Source: Wolbachia sp. (lineage in GTDB: Bacteria; Pseudomonadota; Alphaproteobacteria; Rickettsiales; Anaplasmataceae). From it: DNA of 5,478 nucleotides. A program made the position numbers and the translations under genes. Of this stretch, positions 1 to 5,478 are shown piece after piece. The notes beneath the pieces were generated by a model. It was not told where the DNA came from. It saw only the letters and a list, made by a program, of their open reading frames with translations, and did not search any database. Each line of letters begins with the position of its first letter. The first letter of the stretch is position 1. The stretch is taken from NCBI GenBank assembly GCA_028803175.1, contig JARBCG010000006.1:1-5478 (forward strand). The letters are read 5' to 3'.

Positions 1-90
1 GACAATTCCCCACAGCTTATCGCAGCCTGCCACGTCCTTCATCGCCTCTTAACGCCAAGGCATCCATCAAGTGCTCTTAATAATTTACTT
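1..90 (-). rRNA. 23S ribosomal RNA, 5' end (partial, runs off the left edge)
   Basis: Read on the minus strand, this begins near 90 and contains GATGGATGCCTTGGCGTTAA followed by AGAGGCGATGAAGGACGTGG and a CTGCGATAAGC block. These are the strongly conserved first bases of bacterial 23S rRNA, the part equivalent to eukaryotic 5.8S rRNA. Only about the first 90 bases are present. The mature 5' end was placed by counting back from the GGATGCC block by the same distance as in E. coli, so it could be off by several bases. No 16S rRNA and no tRNA-Ile or tRNA-Ala lie upstream within the window, and the next gene upstream is protein-coding and divergent. This matches the split rRNA gene arrangement known in Rickettsiales. 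Confidence 0.93.
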
Positions 91-136
91 ACTGACTACA
101 TGCAGAATATGCAGAGTTAAATATTAAAATTGAATT

Positions 137-152
137 GAGATTAAATAATCTC
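137..152. repeat. Short perfect inverted repeat in the 23S leader
   Basis: GAGATTAAATAATCTC has 7-bp arms around a 2-base centre. It lies inside the predicted leader between promoter and mature 23S end, so it could form part of a structure in the precursor RNA. With a 2-base loop it would not fold as a complete simple hairpin, and AT-rich palindromes of this size arise by chance, so a role is speculative. Confidence 0.3.
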
Positions 153-195
153 TACCATAAAACTTGTCAAACATCAAACTAAACTAACTTCTCGT

Positions 196-224
196 ATATT
201 ACGAACTAATAGACAGTATGTCAA
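196..224 (-). promoter_or_regulatory. Sigma-70-type promoter for the 23S rRNA transcript
   Basis: On the minus strand there is a perfect -35 box TTGACA (224-219), a 17-base spacer and a -10 box TAATAT (201-196). Transcription would start near 188, giving a leader of about 100 bases before the mature 23S end. A near-consensus promoter at this distance is what a stand-alone 23S gene needs. A second TTGACA at 170-165 has only a weak -10 (TATTTA) at 17 bases and may be an auxiliary promoter or chance in AT-rich DNA. Confidence 0.7.
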
Positions 225-442
225 CGTTTTTTTTATATATAAAATATTTACTTATATTTCTAATAAGAATATACTAAATAATTCAAAAGTGAGTTAAATC
301 AATAATCCAAGCAAATATATAGTATAATTGTGTAGACTAAAATTAATGAAGAAATGTTTTGATTAAGATACAATATTTTTATTTATTAAAAGTCAATTTT
401 GCTTAAAAATGATAACAAACATTATCGGAGCATTTTAAAGAT
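225..442. other. AT-rich divergent intergenic region
   Basis: This is the part of the spacer beyond the 23S promoter, up to the rightward methyltransferase gene. It is very AT-rich. I see no RNA gene or believable small reading frame. Possible rightward -10 boxes are TATAAT (323-328) and TACAAT (369-374), but neither has a good -35 at 16-18 bases, so the promoter of the rightward genes is not resolved. A GGAG at 427-430 is a possible ribosome binding site for the gene at 443, although its 12-base spacing is long. Confidence 0.5.
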
Positions 443-1516
<1,074 letters not shown>

Positions 1517-1566
1517 TACAGCGTTATTATTGCTCAATTATAATTATTAAAAAACAAAGGAATTTT

Positions 1567-3351
1567 ATGAATAATATTGCTATTAACTATAAAAAAGATA
1601 GTAAATTGACTGACTTTGGCAAAGCAGTTCTATCAGATAGATATTTAATAGAAAATGAAAGCTATCAAGATTTGTTCATACGTATTTCTAACTACTATTC
1701 TGATAATAAAGAGCATGGACAGCGTCTTTATGATTACATGAGCAATTTGTGGTTCATGCCTTCAACACCGATACTTAGTAATGGTGGCACAAAAAGAGGT
1801 TTACCTATTTCCTGCTTCCTTAATGAAACTGAAGACAGTTTGCAGGGAATAGTTGGTTTATGGAATGAAAATGTTTGGCTTGCTTCACGTGGAGGAGGCA
1901 TAGGTAGCTACTGGGGAAACCTACGCTCAATAGGAGAAAGTGTGAAAGGTAGCGGTAAAACATCAGGAATAATACCATTTATTGTTGTACAAAATGCTTT
2001 AACCCTTGCAATTAGTCAAGGATCTCTAAGGAGAGGAAGCTCTGCAGTTTACCTTCCAGTATGGCATCCAGAAATAGAAGAGTTCTTAGATCTACGTAAG
2101 CCAACAGGTGGTGACCCAAATCGCAAAGCATTAAATATACACCATGCTGTAATAGTAACAGATAAATTTATGCAAGCTATTGAAGATGATAAAGAATGGA
2201 ATTTAATTAGCCCTCGTGACAATAAAGTTATTTCAACCGTGAAAGCACGTGATATATGGATAAAAATACTGACAGCAAGAATTGAAACTGGAGAACCCTA
2301 TATTATTTTTCTTGATGCAACAAATGAAAATAAGCCAGAGTCTTACAAAAAACTCAATTTGGATATTAAAATGTCAAATTTGTGTAGTGAGATTACCTTA
2401 ACCACTGGTTACGATCACTTGGGTAAATCACGTACTGCTGTATGTTGCCTATCGTCCTTAAATCTTGAGTACTACGAGGAGTGGAAGAACAATAAACTCT
2501 TTATAGAAGACATTATGCGTTTTCTTGACAATGTATTGGAAGATTTCATAAAGCAAGCACCAGATGAGATGCAGCGTGCAAAGTATTCTGCTATGAGAGA
2601 GCGCAGTATCGGTCTTGGTGCTATGGGTTTTCACTCATTTTTACAAAGCAAAATGGTTCCTTTTGAATCTATAGTGGCAAAACAATGGAATAAACAAATA
2701 TTTAAGCGCCTACGTGAACAAGCAGATATAGTTTCTAAAAAATTAGCCCAAGAAAAAAGTCCATGCCTTGATGCTAAAGAGCTCAACTTGACAGAAAGAT
2801 TTACACATAAACTTGCTGTTGCCCCAACTGCTTCAATTTCCATTATAGCAGGTAACACTTCACCTGGAATAGAGCCATATGCAGCAAATGTTTTCATACA
2901 AAAAACATTAACAGGTTCATTTGTAGTGCGAAATAAATTCTTACAAAAGTTATTAGCAGAAAAAAATCAAGACAATGATAAGATATGGTCTTCAATATCA
3001 ACAAATGAAGGTTCTGTACAGCATTTAGATTTTCTCAGCGAGCATGAAAAGTTAGTGTTTAAGACTGCATATGAACTTGACCAATGCTGGATTATAGAGC
3101 ATGCAAGCGACAGAGCTTCTTATATTTGCCAATCTCAATCAGTGAATTTATTCTTACCTGCAAATGTTCATAAGCGTTATTTACATAAAATACATATGCT
3201 TGCTTGGAAAAAGGGATTAAAAAGTCTGTATTACTGCAGATCTCAATCAATGCAGAGAGCTGAAAAGGTTTCACATGATGTATTTAAAAAAAGTGAAATA
3301 TTGCAGCAAAAAACGGATATAAATTATGATGAATGTTTTTCATGTCAATAG
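1567..3351 (+). CDS. nrdA: Class I ribonucleoside-diphosphate reductase, alpha (large) subunit
   Basis: This catalytic subunit reduces ribonucleoside diphosphates to deoxyribonucleotides. Of its 594 residues, visible key ones are Cys83 and Cys293 (the substrate-reducing pair, in PISCFL and AVCCLSSLNL), the Asn271-Cys273-Glu275 active-site triad in SNLCSEITL, the PTASIS and GIEP loops near 420-437, the Tyr555-Tyr556 radical-relay pair in KSLYYCRS, and a C-terminal redox pair Cys590/Cys593 in DECFSCQ. The tyrosine pair marks class I, so a NrdB radical subunit is needed; it is not in this window. The protein starts close to the reductase core and lacks the roughly 90-residue N-terminal ATP-cone of E. 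coli NrdA, so the usual dATP off-switch is probably absent from this subunit. The start is supported by AAAGGA six bases before the ATG. The frame is intact and complete. It is followed directly by the YqgF-family gene. Confidence 0.96.
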   Translation: MNNIAINYKKDSKLTDFGKAVLSDRYLIENESYQDLFIRISNYYSDNKEHGQRLYDYMSNLWFMPSTPILSNGGTKRGLPISCFLNETEDSLQGIVGLWNENVWLASRGGGIGSYWGNLRSIGESVKGSGKTSGIIPFIVVQNALTLAISQGSLRRGSSAVYLPVWHPEIEEFLDLRKPTGGDPNRKALNIHHAVIVTDKFMQAIEDDKEWNLISPRDNKVISTVKARDIWIKILTARIETGEPYIIFLDATNENKPESYKKLNLDIKMSNLCSEITLTTGYDHLGKSRTAVCCLSSLNLEYYEEWKNNKLFIEDIMRFLDNVLEDFIKQAPDEMQRAKYSAMRERSIGLGAMGFHSFLQSKMVPFESIVAKQWNKQIFKRLREQADIVSKKLAQEKSPCLDAKELNLTERFTHKLAVAPTASISIIAGNTSPGIEPYAANVFIQKTLTGSFVVRNKFLQKLLAEKNQDNDKIWSSISTNEGSVQHLDFLSEHEKLVFKTAYELDQCWIIEHASDRASYICQSQSVNLFLPANVHKRYLHKIHMLAWKKGLKSLYYCRSQSMQRAEKVSHDVFKKSEILQQKTDINYDECFSCQ

Positions 3352-3978
3352 ATGCTGCACAAAAATTTGAATGAATTTTTTAAATCCATTCCAAAAAACA
3401 AACGTATAATGTGCCTTGATATGGGTGAAAAACAGGTAGGAATAGCATTTAGCGATAAAACACAGCTAATAGCTACGGCCCATAGCGTTTACCGCAGACA
3501 CAATATAAGCAAAGATTTAGGTTATTTTAACAGAATGCTAAAAGAAAACGAAGCTGGATCAATAGTAGTAGGGCTACCATTAGAAATGGATGGAGAAGAA
3601 AATAGACTTATTTCGAAACCTATTTATGGTGAGAAATCTTTAGGAGAAGTGCATGCGAGCACCACAGAATACTCAAATGTGTTTGATGAGCATAGAAAAA
3701 CTTCAACAACAAAATTACCATTAGAAATTGAGTTTCGAAAGAAGTTTAATGAATGGTGTAAAAAAATAACTCAATTTGCACACAAAATAGTAAAAAAATA
3801 CAAGGTAAATATGTACTTACAGGATGAAAGCTTTTCAACATCTATAGCAACTTATGCTCTAAAAATCACTGGAATATCAATTACAAAATCAAAAGAAGTA
3901 GATGATAAAATTGCAGCATGCATTATCCTACAAAGAACATTAGATAAGATAAACACAATCAAAAAGACTGCTTATTAA
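3352..3978 (+). CDS. ruvX: RuvX/YqgF-family nuclease (pre-16S rRNA nuclease / Holliday junction resolvase-like) with in-frame insertion
   Basis: The RNase H-like YqgF fold is recognisable from LDMGEKQVGIAFSD (residues 22-35, catalytic Asp23), IVVGLPLEMDG (71-81), LQDESFST (156-163, Asp158-Glu159) and VDDKIAACIIL (183-193, an acidic residue at 184). All expected acidic residues are present, so the enzyme could be active. E. coli YqgF is linked to maturation of the 16S rRNA 5' end; Holliday junction cleavage was an earlier proposal. The protein has 208 residues where about 140-160 is usual. The excess is a single block, residues about 86-131, between the MDG loop and the next helix. The ATG directly follows the nrdA stop (TAG at 3349-3351) and has no clear Shine-Dalgarno, so translation is probably coupled to nrdA. 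A later Met20 start is possible but would remove most residues before the first strand. Family membership is secure; the exact substrate is not. Confidence 0.9.
   Translation: MLHKNLNEFFKSIPKNKRIMCLDMGEKQVGIAFSDKTQLIATAHSVYRRHNISKDLGYFNRMLKENEAGSIVVGLPLEMDGEENRLISKPIYGEKSLGEVHASTTEYSNVFDEHRKTSTTKLPLEIEFRKKFNEWCKKITQFAHKIVKKYKVNMYLQDESFSTSIATYALKITGISITKSKEVDDKIAACIILQRTLDKINTIKKTAY
3607..3744. repeat. Protein-coding palindromic element inserted in the YqgF-family gene
   Basis: This 138-bp segment (46 codons, in frame) corresponds to the extra block in the protein. It is an imperfect long palindrome. The outer arms 3607-3619 and 3732-3744 pair at 12 of 13 positions (CTTATTTCGAAAC with GTTTCGAAAGAAG). 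Inner pairs are 3626-3630 with 3717-3721 (ATGGT/ACCAT), 3646-3650 with 3700-3704 (GAAGT/ACTTC) and 3653-3656 with 3690-3693 (ATGC/GCAT). All centre between about 3673 and 3676. Rickettsia and Wolbachia are known to carry palindromic elements (RPE, WPE) of about 100-150 bp inserted in frame in genes. The assignment to such a family is inference; the exact borders are uncertain by a few codons. Confidence 0.7.
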
Positions 3979-4047
3979 TTCTAATATATTATTCTAGTAC
4001 AAGTATTAAGAGCTTATAGGTTCTTTGTATGTAGGTTTTCTATTATA
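3979..4047. other. Short AT-rich spacer between the YqgF-family gene and the IS remnant
   Basis: There is no gene of its own and no GC-rich terminator hairpin after the nuclease stop codon. Read on the minus strand, one frame has no stop for about 18 codons (KTYIQRTYKLLILVLE, then a stop). It might be the far end of the gene interrupted by the IS, but it is too short to establish. Confidence 0.3.
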
Positions 4048-4801
4048 GGAGTGGTAAGTATGTTAAAAAACCGAGCATCAGTGGTAAATCAAGCAGCAGT
4101 TTTAAAGTGTTAGGTGGCAATTTATTGCTTGAAGAAGGTGCATGTGCAAAGCAAGCTGAAGGTGAATGAGCGAACTTCTGGCTAAGAGTATTAAACGATC
4201 TGAAAGAAAGAGGAGTAGAAGATATCCTTATTGCTTGTGTTGATTAGCTAAAAAGCTTTCCAACAGCTATAAACAGCGTCTTTCCTAACGCAGAAGTTCA
4301 GATGTGTATAGTGCACCAGATACTCAGCTCGCTGAAGTATGTAGCTAGCAAAGATACAAAGAGCTTTTTAGGTGATTTGAAGAAGGTATATCAAGCCTCA
4401 AATAAGGAAATTGCCAAGAATTATTTATTGGAGTTGAATAAAAAATGTGGTGCAAAATATCCTATGGTTATAAAATCGTGGCAGAATAATTGGGGAAATT
4501 TATCTGGTTATTTTAAGTACTCTGATCTAGTTAGACGGGTAATTTACACCACAAATCCCATATATAGGCTATACATGCAAATCAGGAAATTTACCAAAAC
4601 CAAGGAAGAGTTTGCCAGCATAGATGCCTTGTACAAGCTGGTATATTGTGCTATAAGGAAGGTAGATGTAGAAGAAGAATGGATAGTACCTGTACAAAAC
4701 TGGGCATTAACCATATCCCAACTTGATATTTTCTTTCCTGGAAGATTGAAAATTGAGTTGATCTAAAAATGCGGTTTGACACAGTTTATTTAATACTCCC
4801 A
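4048..4801 (+). mobile_element. Internally deleted IS256-family insertion sequence
   Basis: The right end is recognisable: just after the transposase stop, TGCGGTTTGACACAG (4770-4784) and TTTAATACTCCC (4789-4800) resemble IS256-family terminal sequence. A decayed matching left end lies at 4048-4078: GGAGT (4048-4052) mirrors ACTCC (4795-4799), and AAACCG (4068-4073) mirrors CGGTTT (4772-4777) at nearly the same depth. The element is thus about 750 bp, against roughly 1.2-1.4 kb for complete family members, and the missing part is the 5' portion of the transposase gene. The flanks CTATTATA (4040-4047) and CTATAATA (4804-4811) agree at 7 of 8 positions, a possible decayed target duplication, but this places the right end at 4803 rather than 4800. 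Ends are approximate. Confidence 0.65.
4104..4766 (+). pseudogene. IS256-family (Mutator-type) transposase remnant
   Basis: One frame reads through the C-terminal part of a Mutator-type transposase: FWLRVLNDLKERGVEDILIA, CVD, FPNAEVQMCIVHQI, a KYVASKDTK stretch, IYTTNP and the C-terminal WALTISQLDIFFPGRLKIEL. It is broken by TGA at 4167-4169 and by TAG at 4245-4247, the latter directly after the second catalytic Asp of the DDE triad (CVD, then normally Gly-Leu-Lys-Gly-Phe). The third catalytic residue, Glu of TTNPIE, is Tyr here (TAT at 4563-4565). The N-terminal part, including the first catalytic Asp, is absent, and the block at 4116-4166 does not match the family well. The uninterrupted frame from ATG 4302 encodes 154 residues but begins in the middle of the domain. 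The protein cannot be an active transposase. Confidence 0.9.
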
Positions 4802-4803
4802 CA

Positions 4804-5289
4804 CTATAATACTACTGCTTACTCCAGCGTCGCTACCTGCAGACAACATAAACTGCTTTTCTACTTCACTATTCTAATACTTTGATAAACCGTCGTTATT
4901 TATTATATAATCTGGTTTTTTCATATTAGGGTTCTTTTCTAATAACTTGCTGATGAAAAACTCAATAACTTCGAAACGGTTACCTTGGTCAATGGCATTG
5001 TATATTACTTTCTTTACTTTTTTATTTTAAAGTTAATATTAATATTGTTTTTATCCACCTTATCAAGATGATGTTCTATTACCTTCAGGTCTACTTACTT
5101 GACAGCATTAAACAACGGTTTTACATCGCATCCATTAATAATTCTATCCTTTTGTTTTCTCTTTAAATTTATACCATACAAAGTCCTAGTACTTACCTTC
5201 CAGGTTTTCTCGCTAGTAATTTTCACACGCCCTTTTGGAACAGTAAATTCTCTACAAAATAGAGAATTTACTGCTTTATTATAAAACAC
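4804..5289 (-). pseudogene. Ankyrin-like repeat gene remnant
   Basis: On the minus strand one frame runs from about 5289 to 5040 and gives KITSEKTWKVSTRTLYGINL, then VKPLFNAVK, a TAA stop (5097-5095) and VDLKVIEHHLDKVDKNNINI. A CAA-to-TAA change would restore KQVDL. Reading shifts by one frame near 5015-5030, in an A-rich run, and continues as KKVIYNAIDQGNRFEVIEFF to 4877, then TAG (4876-4874), then EVEKQFMLSAGSDAGVSSSI up to the edge of the IS. The segments PLFNAVKxxDLKVIEhhL and IYNAIDQGNRFEVIEFFI resemble two degenerate ankyrin repeats, a repeat class abundant in Wolbachia. The same frame may extend upstream to about 5353 past another TAA (5316-5314). Two or three stops, one frameshift and truncation by the IS show it is not functional. 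The ankyrin assignment is from motif resemblance only. Confidence 0.5.
5241..5273. repeat. Perfect 13-bp inverted repeat (hairpin) with 7-base loop
   Basis: CAGTAAATTCTCT (5241-5253) and AGAGAATTTACTG (5261-5273) are exact reverse complements around ACAAAAT. A perfect 13-bp stem is unlikely by chance in a stretch this short. It lies within the degraded minus-strand gene. Neither side has a clean T-run, so it is a weak candidate for a rho-independent terminator. It may be the core of a small palindromic repeat. Confidence 0.75.
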
Positions 5290-5464
5290 TTTTGAATACT
5301 TGTGATTACCTTCTTATAAATTTAAATACTCTCTGACTTTCCTCTCGAAATGCAAACGTAGTCGGAAGAATTAATAGCTTTCATTGAATACATAATATAA
5401 TGCATCCCATAAACTAGAGCAAAAAAAAATTGGTTGATCCGAGTAAAAATGAATGGAGTGTAGT
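5290..5464. other. Non-coding or decayed AT-rich stretch at the right side
   Basis: No RNA gene is visible. The minus strand holds only short frames with stops, possibly the upstream part of the ankyrin-like remnant. A TATAAT (5396-5401) is oriented towards the possible gene start at 5465 but lacks a convincing -35 box. Confidence 0.35.
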
Positions 5465-5478
5465 ATGGGAATAAAAAA
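5465..5478 (+). CDS. Possible start of a rightward gene, truncated by the window edge
   Basis: ATG at 5465-5467 follows GGAG (5455-5458) with a six-base spacing, which is a good ribosome binding site arrangement, and a TATAAT box lies about 65 bases upstream. Only Met-Gly-Ile-Lys can be read before the window ends. This is not enough to recognise a product or to exclude chance. Confidence 0.25.

Noticed and set aside
147..170. A second promoter for the 23S transcript, starting from TTGACA at 170-165
   Set aside because: At 17 bases the -10 is only TATTTA, a poor match, while the upstream promoter at 196-224 is near consensus. It is mentioned only as a possible auxiliary.
2631..2897. An 88-residue minus-strand frame inside nrdA
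   Set aside because: It lies wholly within the conserved reductase coding sequence on the other strand and shows no recognisable motif.
4302..4766. A 154-residue open frame that could be listed as an intact transposase gene
   Set aside because: It begins in the middle of the catalytic domain, the same frame continues upstream through two stop codons, and the catalytic Glu is replaced by Tyr. It is annotated as part of a pseudogene.
5031..5046. A 12-bp palindrome AATATTAATATT at 5035-5046
   Set aside because: Pure A/T palindromes of this size are expected by chance in DNA of this composition.
5099..5284. A 61-residue plus-strand frame overlapping the ankyrin-like remnant
   Set aside because: It is hydrophobic and Phe-rich, as expected from the complement of an AT-rich gene. 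It has no ribosome binding site, and the opposite strand gives recognisable repeat-like motifs.
3979..5478. CRISPR array, tRNA, toxin-antitoxin or defence genes in the gene-poor right side
   Set aside because: I found no regularly spaced repeats, no cloverleaf-like sequence and no paired small intact genes. The region is explained by IS and gene decay.

Overview
The window looks like a piece of an AT-rich, reduced alphaproteobacterial genome, most probably Wolbachia or a close relative in the Rickettsiales. This rests on several things read together: very AT-rich genes and spacers, a 23S rRNA gene with no 16S rRNA or spacer tRNAs in front of it but with its own promoter, a coding sequence carrying an in-frame palindromic insert, a decayed IS256-type transposase, and a broken ankyrin-like gene. 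The genus is inferred from memory of family features, not from a search.

Layout. Positions 1-90 hold the 5' end of a 23S rRNA gene reading leftwards out of the window. Its likely promoter (TTGACA, 17-base spacer, TAATAT) lies at 196-224. Reading rightwards are three intact genes: a TPR plus SAM-dependent methyltransferase protein (443-1516), the large subunit of a class I ribonucleotide reductase, nrdA (1567-3351), and a RuvX/YqgF-family nuclease (3352-3978). The nuclease start codon directly follows the nrdA stop. The spacing suggests a co-transcribed group of two or three genes.

From 3979 to the right edge the DNA is mostly decayed. An internally deleted IS256-family element (about 4048-4801) holds a transposase pseudogene with two stop codons and a lost catalytic glutamate. 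It abuts, and seems to have inserted into, a minus-strand gene remnant (about 4804-5289) with ankyrin-like repeats, stop codons and a frameshift. A perfect 13-bp hairpin sits at 5241-5273. The last bases may be the start of a rightward gene that leaves the window.

The most notable feature is inside the YqgF-family gene. About 46 codons (3607-3744) are inserted between two conserved blocks, and the DNA of the insert is an imperfect palindrome whose paired segments share one centre near 3674. This fits the protein-coding palindromic elements reported from Rickettsia and Wolbachia. I see no complete new defence or mobile system in the window.
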